Below are positions 40,439 through 47,933 of a DNA stretch of 64,000 bases, piece by piece. The first letter of the stretch is position 1; each line of letters starts with the position of its first letter. The DNA comes from Gammaproteobacteria bacterium (GTDB lineage Bacteria > Pseudomonadota > Gammaproteobacteria > SZUA-229). The stretch spans positions 1 to 64,000 of the forward strand of contig JALWPK010000257.1 of the NCBI GenBank assembly GCA_026995045.1. The letters run 5' to 3'. Both the position numbers and the translations under genes were made by a program. The notes below the pieces were generated by a model, which had not been told where the DNA came from, made no database searches, and saw only the letters and a list, made by a program, of their open reading frames with translations.

Positions 40439-41356
40439 TTACATCGGTCGCTGAAACCAGCGCAGCACAAAGCGCCGGCGCGCTTCCCGGTTCAGCGGCA
40501 ACCGGTGGCCGTACTCATAGAACCCCAGCCCGGCCAGAATCAGACCGGCGCCCAGCCATAGCTGTGTGCTGACGGTTTCATGGTTCAGCCAGGCGCCAAG
40601 CAGCAGCGCGGTGACCGGGGTAATCAGCGTGATCAGCGCAAGACGCCCGGCGCTGATTCTGGTCAGCAGATAAAAATACAGCGGGAAACCGATGGCCGTG
40701 CCGAACACGGCCAGATACACAATCGCCGCCAGCGTTCTGCCGGGAATGCGTTCAGGCCAGTCGGCAAACAGCAGCATGTTCGCTATATATAAAGGTGTCG
40801 CCACCAGCAAGCTGCCGGTGGTGATGCTGAGCGCCGGCATCGCCGGTTGCGCGCGCTTGAGCAGCACCGCGCTGCTGGAATGCGCCACCGCAGACAGCAA
40901 CACACCGAGCACCCCCGCCCAGGCCATCTCACCGAGCTGCGTGCTCTGGTAAAACACCACGCACAGTCCGGCCAGCCCCAGCAGCATGCCCGCCAGCTTG
41001 CCGTCGGCGAACGCCCGTTCCCGCAGCAGCCACGCCGCCAGCAAGCTGGTGAGAATGGGGGTGAGGCCGAAAATCACCGAGATCCAGCCGGACGGAATGT
41101 ATTGCGCCGCCCAGTACACACTGCTCATGGCGATAAACAGGGGGATGCCGCCCAGCAGATACACCTTGCGCGCATGGCGGTCGAAGGGAAGCGGCAGCTT
41201 GCGCAGTTTCACCATCATCAGCAACAGCAGCAGGCCGAGGCTCATGCGCGCGGCCACGCCAAACTCATAGCCCACGCCTTCGCCACTCCAGCGAATGCCG
41301 AGCGGGGTGGTGCTCCAGATCAAGATTACAGCAATATACGATGCAGGCGCCGACAT
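40439..41356 (-). CDS. EamA/DMT-superfamily transporter
   Basis: A 305-residue permease with ten predicted helices in two EamA repeats; the first begins SYIAVILIWSTTPLGIRWSGEG and the second follows LLSAVAHSSSAVLLKRAQP. It probably exports or imports a small metabolite such as an amino acid, but the substrate cannot be read from sequence. I chose the ATG at 41356. The terminator at 41372-41402 ends 16 nt before this start, strongly suggesting control by transcription attenuation. Confidence 0.88.
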   Translation of the reverse strand: MSAPASYIAVILIWSTTPLGIRWSGEGVGYEFGVAARMSLGLLLLLMMVKLRKLPLPFDRHARKVYLLGGIPLFIAMSSVYWAAQYIPSGWISVIFGLTPILTSLLAAWLLRERAFADGKLAGMLLGLAGLCVVFYQSTQLGEMAWAGVLGVLLSAVAHSSSAVLLKRAQPAMPALSITTGSLLVATPLYIANMLLFADWPERIPGRTLAAIVYLAVFGTAIGFPLYFYLLTRISAGRLALITLITPVTALLLGAWLNHETVSTQLWLGAGLILAGLGFYEYGHRLPLNREARRRFVLRWFQRPM

Positions 41357-41371
41357 GGTTTTGTTCCATCC

Positions 41372-41402
41372 ATAAAAAAAGCCGCTGGGATGGCAGCGGC
41401 TT
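41372..41402 (-). terminator. Intrinsic terminator in the leader of the DMT transporter gene
   Basis: On the minus strand AGCCGCTG-CCATCC-CAGCGGCT forms an 8-bp stem followed by seven T residues, ending just before the transporter ATG. A terminator inside a 5' leader is the hallmark of attenuators and riboswitches. Alternatively it ends an independent small RNA. Confidence 0.85.
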
Positions 41403-41514
41403 GGTGAATGCAAAAGAAATCAGGTATTCAATACACAACAAGCCGCCATCGTCGCTGCCACAGGCGCAGCACGACTTCAGTACGAATCAGCTTGTTGACG
41501 GTCTGGATTTGCAT
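41372..41514 (-). ncRNA. Candidate structured leader RNA or small RNA
   Basis: About 143 nt from a predicted start near 41514 to the terminator. An 8-bp outer stem pairs CAACAAGC (41497-41490 on the minus strand) with GCUUGUUG (41443-41436). Inside, UCGU/ACGA and GCUGC/GCAGC stack with a bulged C around a 7-nt loop (41474-41449). A 28-codon frame, MQIQTVNKLIRTEVVLRLWQ and onward, begins at about the predicted start, so a leader-peptide attenuator is an alternative. No riboswitch family was recognised. Confidence 0.55.
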
Positions 41515-41520
41515 GCGCCC

Positions 41521-41549
41521 AGTGTGTCGTTTCAAAGGCGTCTTGTCAA
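41521..41549 (-). promoter_or_regulatory. Putative sigma70 promoter for the leader RNA
   Basis: Perfect TTGACA at 41549-41544, 17-bp spacer, then CACACT (41526-41521), a weak -10. The start would fall near 41514. Confidence 0.5.
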
Positions 41550-41602
41550 TATGTGCATAAGGGTTGTTGACCAGCGAGCGGCAAGCGTGTGTACACGGCA
41601 GG

Positions 41603-42247
41603 CTAACTGACCGATTGCCTTACAGTTTTCGAACCGCGCAAGCCGAATACAAAAAACTCGACGCAGCCCATCGCAAAAAAGTAGGCCGAGGCCACGGCAA
41701 TCGCGCGTTGCGGTTCGCGCTCCCACACGCCACCGCCGCGGCCGGGGTAAACCTGGTTGAGCACATCAGGTGTTATGCCCAGTTCCGGTATTGGCAACAG
41801 CACCGATGCAAACGCCGCAATGATATAGAGGAACATGCTGATGCCGGATCGTTTCAATATTCGCTGCGGGTCTTCATCCAGTTGCGTGAACAGTCCGACA
41901 GCGCGACCCAGCAATACTGAAACAAAAATCCAGATCAGCTCGGTCGAGCCGATGGAAGCGCTGACGCCAAACACGAACAGGCTGTAAAAACCGATTAGCG
42001 CAACAAACACCAGAGCGCGTCCTGTCGCGCTGTTTTGCCTGGCGGCGAGCATGGTCATGAACACGCCGGAATGAATCAGAATGAACTCCAGCACCAGCAA
42101 GCCGACCGCGAACGGAACCCATTTGCCGTTATCCCAGTTCAGCGGATGCCGCCACACATCCAGCAACACCCAGCTGAGCGCAAAACAGGGAATCGCGCTG
42201 GACAGCGCGCCGAACCAGTGGCGAATCAATGACAGGCTGTTTTGCAT
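41603..42247 (-). CDS. Integral membrane protein of unknown function
   Basis: A 214-residue protein with about six membrane helices; it opens IRHWFGALSSAIPCFALSWVLLDVW and contains LLVLEFILIHSGVFMTML, where Glu and His within a helix could matter. It is not a recognised transporter family. It precedes the leader RNA on the same strand but the RNA promoter lies between, so it may be a separate unit. Divergent from the sulfur operon. Confidence 0.65.
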   Translation of the reverse strand: MQNSLSLIRHWFGALSSAIPCFALSWVLLDVWRHPLNWDNGKWVPFAVGLLVLEFILIHSGVFMTMLAARQNSATGRALVFVALIGFYSLFVFGVSASIGSTELIWIFVSVLLGRAVGLFTQLDEDPQRILKRSGISMFLYIIAAFASVLLPIPELGITPDVLNQVYPGRGGGVWEREPQRAIAVASAYFFAMGCVEFFVFGLRGSKTVRQSVS

Positions 42248-42307
42248 AAGCCTTATTTAGCACAGATGAAACATGTGTGTGACGGGAGCCAGCCTGGCTT
42301 GCAAAGC

Positions 42308-42321
42308 TTGACCTGCATCAA
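42308..42321. promoter_or_regulatory. FNR/ANR-type box, distal
   Basis: TTGACCTGCATCAA matches the TTGAT-N4-ATCAA consensus with one change. Its centre is 32 bp upstream of the second box, three helical turns. Confidence 0.7.
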
Positions 42322-42339
42322 CCCGCAAACCCTGTCGAC

Positions 42340-42353
42340 TTGATGTGCATCAA
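42340..42353. promoter_or_regulatory. FNR/ANR-type box, proximal
   Basis: TTGATGTGCATCAA is a perfect FNR-family site. A TAGATT -10-like hexamer lies at 42375-42380, placing the box near -41, the classical class II activation position. It points to low-oxygen or nitrogen-oxide induction of the operon starting at 42443. Confidence 0.8.
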
Positions 42354-42442
42354 CGCCGCTAGTCTGGTGATTGCTAGATTAGAACACAGTTTATGGCGCA
42401 TGCTCCTGTGCGCCCGGTTAACCGACAAATGAGGAAAACACC

Positions 42443-42706
42443 ATGCAAGCGATTAAAACCCTGCTCGTCACACTGCTGCTGAGCGGCAGCATCATCGCCG
42501 CGCCGGTACAGGCCAAGGAATTCAAAGTGAAGTGTTCATCGTTTGATGACTGTATGAAAAAAGGCGACCTGCTGACCAAAAAACGCAAACTGTCGCTGGC
42601 GCAGGAAGCCTATCGCAACGCCATCAAGTTCGACATCGAAAACCGCGATGCCTGGCGCAAGTTTGAAAAAATCGTGGTGCGCATTTCCGAAGAAGGCGGC
42701 TGTTAA
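42443..42706 (+). CDS. Small exported protein, first gene of the sulfur operon
   Basis: An 87-residue protein with a signal peptide (LLVTLLLSGSIIAAPVQA). The mature 62 residues contain CSSFDDCMKKGDLLTKKRKLSLAQEAYRNAIKFD, resembling one TPR-like helical pair, and three cysteines (two in CSSFDDC, one at the C-terminus). GAGGAAA precedes the ATG. No family recognised. It is first behind the FNR boxes, 33 bp before the YeeE/YedE gene. Confidence 0.75.
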   Translation: MQAIKTLLVTLLLSGSIIAAPVQAKEFKVKCSSFDDCMKKGDLLTKKRKLSLAQEAYRNAIKFDIENRDAWRKFEKIVVRISEEGGC

Positions 42707-42739
42707 AGCCTGCTTTTTCATCAACGTGGAGGCGTGACG

Positions 42740-44221
42740 ATGTTGAGTCTGAAAAAACAGTGGCCGTTCTGGGTCAGTGGCGTATTTGTCGGCGTCGCCG
42801 AAATCATGAATTACATTGTGCTGGAAAAACCGATCGGCCTGACCACCGGGCTGGTGGAAATGACCGCCGCGATGCAGCAAACCGTGTTGCCGGAAAGCAT
42901 TGATTGGTGGTCGCGCGCCTACGATCCCAATGTGCACTGGATTATTATCGGTGTGGTGGTTGGCGCATGGCTGGTGGCGCGCGCCGAAGGCGAGTCGCGC
43001 GGCTGGGTGAAGTATCCGGCGCGTGAGCTGGTGCTGGCGTTCATTGGCGGCTTTGTTTTCAGTTTTGGCACGCGTCTGGCGCACGGCTGCACCACGCATC
43101 ATTTTCTCGGCGGGCTGCCATCGATGTCGACCGCGTCGCTGCTCTATCTCACCACGATTTTACCGGCCGGTTTTCTTACCTTTTATCTGATGAGCAAGAT
43201 GCGCATCGGCTATGTGTTCAAGGGGCAGGAAAACCGCGCCACATCCGAAGCCGGTTGCAAGCTGGGGGGCAAGCTGGCGCTGGATGGCCTGGCCTGTGAA
43301 GCCAGCCGCGATTACAACCCGAAACGCGACTGGTTGCGTATTGCGATACTGGTGTTCATGTTTCTGTTTTTCGGCAACGCTATCGTCGGTTCGTTTTTGT
43401 ATGGCACAGAGGACGGTCTGTTCGGCTGGAACTATGCGGTCAGTTCGATTGGCTGGGGGCTGGCGATCTGGCTGTTTCTGGTCGGCGCGGTCGCCGGCGT
43501 TGGCATGGCCAAAACCGGTTTCGGCACCGAGTGCGCTTTCATGACGCCGGAAATTTCCATGGGACTGGAACACCAGGAAAATTTCTTCGAAAAGAAATGG
43601 CTGATACCCGGCAGCACCCGTTTCATGTTTCGCTCGATGTCGCCGTTTACCGCCATCTTTATTGAAATTCTGCTGCTGTGGGCGGCCATCATGATTGGCT
43701 GGCAGTTCTTTGATATCAAACTGCCGCTGGGCATGAACCCGACCTGGATGTTGTTGCTGGGCGCCGCCTGTCAGGGCTTTGGCTCGGTCGCGATGATTGG
43801 CTGTGAAATCCGCACTTACATGCGGCTGGGGCTGGGTTATATGACGGCGGTTGCCGCTTTTCCCGGCTTCCTGCTTGGTTATTTGCCGTACACATTGTAT
43901 GTGGATTTCTGGGAAGACCTGGCGCGTGACACCACCATCACCCGCATCAAGCATGTGCCGGCAATCTTCAGTCACGATGCGACCATTCAGGCGGTAGTGG
44001 GCCTGTTATACGGTTTGCTGGTGGCGTTGTTGCTGGTGTGGAGTATTCGTCGCGGCATGCGTCTTACCGGATTCAGCTTCCGCGAGTTGATGACACATGC
44101 CAATGACGAGCTCACGCTCAAATATTTTGATCGTCTGGACAAGCAGCAAAACGGCGCCGGCAACGGCGTAGCGCAACAAAAACCGGACAGCTTTGGCTCA
44201 CCGGCAGTGGAGGGCGCATAA
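42740..44221 (+). CDS. YeeE/YedE (TsuA-like) family transporter
   Basis: A 493-residue inner-membrane protein with about ten helices, in the family of the thiosulfate importer TsuA. Three conserved cysteines central to TsuA thiosulfate relay have clear counterparts: C117 (LAHGCTTHHF), C265 (FGTECAFMTPE) and C355 (AMIGCEIRTYMRLG). The ATG at 42740 has GGAGG at good spacing; the GTG at 42734 is too close to it. It sits with a thiol dioxygenase and a rhodanese, so sulfur transport is well supported by context. The exact substrate is not. Confidence 0.88.
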   Translation: MLSLKKQWPFWVSGVFVGVAEIMNYIVLEKPIGLTTGLVEMTAAMQQTVLPESIDWWSRAYDPNVHWIIIGVVVGAWLVARAEGESRGWVKYPARELVLAFIGGFVFSFGTRLAHGCTTHHFLGGLPSMSTASLLYLTTILPAGFLTFYLMSKMRIGYVFKGQENRATSEAGCKLGGKLALDGLACEASRDYNPKRDWLRIAILVFMFLFFGNAIVGSFLYGTEDGLFGWNYAVSSIGWGLAIWLFLVGAVAGVGMAKTGFGTECAFMTPEISMGLEHQENFFEKKWLIPGSTRFMFRSMSPFTAIFIEILLLWAAIMIGWQFFDIKLPLGMNPTWMLLLGAACQGFGSVAMIGCEIRTYMRLGLGYMTAVAAFPGFLLGYLPYTLYVDFWEDLARDTTITRIKHVPAIFSHDATIQAVVGLLYGLLVALLLVWSIRRGMRLTGFSFRELMTHANDELTLKYFDRLDKQQNGAGNGVAQQKPDSFGSPAVEGA

Positions 44222-44222
44222 C

Positions 44223-44945
44223 GTGGCGGACACAATTGCTCGCAGAAAATTATTGCAGGCGATGCTGGCGTTGCCGGTTGCTGCAATCACACCACCAATA
44301 GTAACTGCCGGTGAATATTCACATTATGGCTTCGGCCTGTCGTGGCCACAGTTTGTTAACCAGATGGAATTTCTGGCAAATGAACGGGCGGCTGACCGGG
44401 TCTCTGAAATACAGGTGGCGTGGCGTGGGTTGCATTGGCTGCAATTACTGGATGTGCAGGACCCGCTGTTTGAACAGGCAGTCAGGGATGCCACCGAATC
44501 AGGAAATGCATTCTGGTTATGGCAACGCCTGATCAAGGACGATATTCTCAATGGTGGCATACTCAATATTGATAGCGACAAACTGGTGCAATTGCATGAC
44601 CACCCCGGCGCAACCGGCCTGTTGCGTATTCTTGAAGGCAAGGCGGAAGTGTGGCAATACGATATTGATCAACCGGCAACCGCTGAGCATGAAGATGGCA
44701 AGGTTGTACTCAAGCGTGTTGCTCATCGTGTATTGCTGCCCGGTGACACAGCAGTGCTAACGCCGGATGAAGGCAATATTCACGCGCTCAGGTCAGTTAG
44801 CAAGAACTGCCGTATGCTCGACTTTTTTATCCCTCCCTACGAACGTAAAAAACGCACCTGGTATGAGCCTGTTGATGCCGGTTGGCGGCATCAGGAAAGC
44901 ATCATCTGCATCCCGGTTTCTGACAGGCAATTTACCGCAGTATAA
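44223..44945 (+). CDS. Putative exported ADO/PCO-type thiol dioxygenase
   Basis: A 240-residue cupin. QLHDHPGATGLLRILEGKAEVWQYD carries H125 and H127, and NIHALRSVSKNCRMLDFFIPPYE carries H187, the three-His iron site of the cysteamine dioxygenase/plant cysteine oxidase family; the PPY motif is also typical. The N-terminus ARRKLLQAMLALPVAAIT resembles a twin-arginine signal, implying export of a folded iron enzyme. Start GTG at 44223, 1 bp after the transporter stop. The substrate is unknown; a periplasmic thiol or persulfide is an inference. Confidence 0.78.
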   Translation: MADTIARRKLLQAMLALPVAAITPPIVTAGEYSHYGFGLSWPQFVNQMEFLANERAADRVSEIQVAWRGLHWLQLLDVQDPLFEQAVRDATESGNAFWLWQRLIKDDILNGGILNIDSDKLVQLHDHPGATGLLRILEGKAEVWQYDIDQPATAEHEDGKVVLKRVAHRVLLPGDTAVLTPDEGNIHALRSVSKNCRMLDFFIPPYERKKRTWYEPVDAGWRHQESIICIPVSDRQFTAV

Positions 44946-44983
44946 ATTTTATTGACAAGCATGAAAGCATGCAGGAGAAAACA

Positions 44984-45586
44984 ATGAGTCCAACGGCAAG
45001 AAAATTCATCGGTTATATTTTAACTCTGATGTTATTCACCGCTTTTACAGGCGCAGTGTATGCTGATGACTGGTCGAACCTGAACAAGCACAAGCAAACC
45101 AAACTGGGTTTGTATATGACTGCGAAGCAGGCGTATGACTACACCATGAACAACATGGAAAAGACCCTGTTTGTGGATATACGCACCCCGTCCGAGCTCA
45201 ACTATCTGGGCGCGGCGACGGTGATGGACAAACATGTGCCACTGGTTTTTATGGATTCCAGTGGCTGGAATGACAAAAAACATCGATACAAAAGACGCAA
45301 AAACAAAAACTTTGTTGCTGATATCGGCAAGGCGCTGAAAGAAAAGGGTCTGACAAAAAATGACACGGTTATTTTAATGTGCCGCTCCGGCAAGCGCAGC
45401 GCCAAAGCTGTCAACATGCTGGCGGATGCCGGTTACACCAGGGTATACACTGTAGTCGATGGTTACGAAGGTGACAAAGCGAAAAAGGGCAAGGACAAGG
45501 GCAAGCGCGTGGTGAATGGCTGGAAAAATTCCGGTTTGCCGTGGACCTATACTCTCGACAGGGATTATATGTACTTCACCAAATAA
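44984..45586 (+). CDS. Exported rhodanese-domain sulfurtransferase
   Basis: A 200-residue protein with a signal peptide ending near TGAVYA and one rhodanese domain. LFVDIRTPSEL holds the conserved Asp, and ILMCRSGKRSAKAVNML is the persulfide-forming active-site loop with catalytic Cys. A Lys/Arg-rich insertion (DKKHRYKRRKNKN) and a second basic run (KAKKGKDKGKR) are unusual. ATG at 44984 is preceded by AGGAG. It should pass sulfane sulfur in the periplasm. Last gene of the FNR-linked cluster. Confidence 0.88.
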   Translation: MSPTARKFIGYILTLMLFTAFTGAVYADDWSNLNKHKQTKLGLYMTAKQAYDYTMNNMEKTLFVDIRTPSELNYLGAATVMDKHVPLVFMDSSGWNDKKHRYKRRKNKNFVADIGKALKEKGLTKNDTVILMCRSGKRSAKAVNMLADAGYTRVYTVVDGYEGDKAKKGKDKGKRVVNGWKNSGLPWTYTLDRDYMYFTK

Positions 45587-45692
45587 ACTTGGCGTAGCTT
45601 GCGTTACAGTAGATGTCTGCCAGGAGTCATCCATTGTTTCTGATGGGCGTCAATGGGCGAAGCCTGGGGGGTTGTCGATACCGTCTTGGCGA

Positions 45693-45712
45693 TTGTCATA
45701 TCTTCGTAACAT
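45693..45712 (+). promoter_or_regulatory. Possible Pho box upstream of pstC
   Basis: TTGTCATATC followed by TTCGTAACAT approximates two 11-bp PhoB repeats, the first good and the second weak. It lies 23-42 bp upstream of the pstC start. Supported mainly by the strong array upstream of pstS. Confidence 0.45.
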
Positions 45713-45734
45713 TGGCGGCTTACAATATGCCGCC

Positions 45735-47933
45735 ATGCAAGCCGTCACACAGCAAAAAAAATATAATCAGCGAGCCCTCAAGGATCGTCTGACAGATTTT
45801 TTTGTCAGTCTTGGTGGTATCGCGGTGATTGTTTCTATCCTGTTGATTTTCTTATATCTGATCTATGTGGTTGCGCCCATGTTTGGCGCGGCGACAATCC
45901 GTGAGCAGGCAACCTACCCCGCGCCGGGAGGGGGGGAAACCCTGCTGCTGGGGCAGGAGGAGCGTGGCACGGTCGCGATGCGTCTGGTTGATGACGGGCG
46001 TATCGTGTTTTTCAATACGCGCACGGGGGAAACGGTGCTGGATCAGACGCTGGATTTACCCGCGCCGGTCAGCAGTGTGGCGGCAAATCTCAACAGAGTG
46101 GCGCTGGGCTTGCAGAATGGTCAGGCGGTGGTGCTGCAATATGACTTTGAGTTGAGCTATCCGGATAATGTTCGCACAGTGACGCCGCATTTGCGCTATC
46201 CACTGGGCGAGCAGCCACTGGTGCTGGATGAAGATGCGCAGGCGCTCGAACAGGTTGTTATCCAGTTGAATGAAGACGTGATCGGGCTGGCCGCGGTAAC
46301 TGATGACAGGCGCTTGGTATTTGCGCGATATGTGCGTGAAGAATCATTCCTTGATGGCGAAATTACTACCTCGCTGGAATCCCTGTCCGCCATCGCATTT
46401 GAGGGTCAAATTATTGATATTGCCCTGACGCCATCTCTGGATCATTTGTATGCCGCACGCCAGCAGGCCATCTTGACCGATTATGCGCTGAACGAAGACG
46501 GCTTCGCAGAAATAGTAGAGCAGTACCATTTGACTGACGATATCACCAGCATTGACTTGCTGCTGGGAGGCAGTTCACTGCTGGTGGCGCTGGATAGCGG
46601 TGAGGTGCAGCAATGGATGTCCGTGCGAACCGAAAACGACCGCCAGCTGAAGCAGATACGCGCCTTCAGTGCCGAGCAGCATCCGGTGACTGCATTGGCA
46701 ACGGAGCAGCAGCGCAAAGGGTTTGCCGTAGCCGATACTCAGGGCGACATCACACTTTACTACGCCACCTCCAACCGGACGCTGGCGCAAATCAATACTG
46801 CTCGCAGCCGTATCGAGCACATGGCGTGGTCGGCTCGTGCTACAGATCTGCTCGCCATTGACGCTGAACAGCGCATGCATGTTTACAATGTCGAGAATGA
46901 ATACCCTGAGGTGTCCTGGCAGGTGTTGTGGGGTAAGGTATGGTATGAAGGTTATGATGAGCCGGATTACATCTGGCAGTCATCAAGCTCAACCAATGAT
47001 TTTGAACCCAAATATTCCCTGGTTCCACTGTCCTTTGGCACCATCAAGGCGGCCTTGTACGCCATGTTGTTTGCCGTGCCAATTGCATTGTTTGGCGCCA
47101 TGTACACAGCGCAGTTTATGGCTCCACGCATGCGGCAAACCGTCAAGCCGGCGATCGAGATTATGGAAGCGTTGCCAACGGTCATTTTGGGGTTTCTGGC
47201 CGGTTTGTGGCTGGCGCCCTATGTTGAAACCCATCTGGCGGGCATCTTCACTCTGCTGCTGATATTACCACTCGGTTTTCTGCTGTTTGCCTGGCTATGG
47301 CGCTATGCGCCAAATCAAAAACTGAGTCAGGGCTGGGAAGCCGCCATGCTGATGCCGGTGGTGTTATTGCTGATCTGGCTGTCAATGAGCCTGAGCGCGC
47401 CATTGGAGCACTGGCTGTTTGGTGGCGACATGCGCAGCTGGATGAGTGAGCGCTGGGGACTGGGTTATGACCAGCGCAATGCGTTGGTAGTGGGTTTGAT
47501 TATGGGGTTTGCCATTATTCCCACAATTTTCTCGATCGCCGAGGACGCCCTGTTCAGTGTGCCGCAGCATCTGATTCGAGGGTCACTTGCACTGGGCGCC
47601 AGTCGCTGGCAAACCATGATGCGTGTAGTGCTGCCTGCCGCCAGCCCGGCTGTTTTTTCAGCCTTGATGATGGGCTTTGGCCGCGCGGTGGGTGAAACCA
47701 TGATTGTGCTGATGGCGACCGGGAATACACCGCTGATAGATATGAGTATTTTCCAGGGCATGCGCACACTCGCAGCCAACATCGCGGTGGAAGTCCCGGA
47801 GGCGGAAGTGGCCAGTACGCATTATCGTGTGCTGTTTCTGGCGGCGCTGTTGCTGTTTCTGTTCACATTCGTCTTCAATACGCTGGCGGAAGTGATACGT
47901 CATCGCCTGCGTCAACGCTACAGTGGCCTGTGA
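45735..47933 (+). CDS. pstC: Phosphate ABC transporter permease, long form
   Basis: A 732-residue permease. After TM1 (about 25-48) it has a roughly 370-residue periplasmic insertion with repeated strand motifs (DDGRIVFFNTRTGETV, ADTQGDITLYYATSN) that looks like a beta-propeller. The permease core follows from about 440, with the EAA loop ...HLIRGSLALGASRWQTMMRVVLPAASP. Standard PstC is about 300 residues; the long form is known in gammaproteobacteria. I chose the ATG at 45735. Its stop overlaps the pstA start (TGATG). Confidence 0.93.
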   Translation: MQAVTQQKKYNQRALKDRLTDFFVSLGGIAVIVSILLIFLYLIYVVAPMFGAATIREQATYPAPGGGETLLLGQEERGTVAMRLVDDGRIVFFNTRTGETVLDQTLDLPAPVSSVAANLNRVALGLQNGQAVVLQYDFELSYPDNVRTVTPHLRYPLGEQPLVLDEDAQALEQVVIQLNEDVIGLAAVTDDRRLVFARYVREESFLDGEITTSLESLSAIAFEGQIIDIALTPSLDHLYAARQQAILTDYALNEDGFAEIVEQYHLTDDITSIDLLLGGSSLLVALDSGEVQQWMSVRTENDRQLKQIRAFSAEQHPVTALATEQQRKGFAVADTQGDITLYYATSNRTLAQINTARSRIEHMAWSARATDLLAIDAEQRMHVYNVENEYPEVSWQVLWGKVWYEGYDEPDYIWQSSSSTNDFEPKYSLVPLSFGTIKAALYAMLFAVPIALFGAMYTAQFMAPRMRQTVKPAIEIMEALPTVILGFLAGLWLAPYVETHLAGIFTLLLILPLGFLLFAWLWRYAPNQKLSQGWEAAMLMPVVLLLIWLSMSLSAPLEHWLFGGDMRSWMSERWGLGYDQRNALVVGLIMGFAIIPTIFSIAEDALFSVPQHLIRGSLALGASRWQTMMRVVLPAASPAVFSALMMGFGRAVGETMIVLMATGNTPLIDMSIFQGMRTLAANIAVEVPEAEVASTHYRVLFLAALLLFLFTFVFNTLAEVIRHRLRQRYSGL

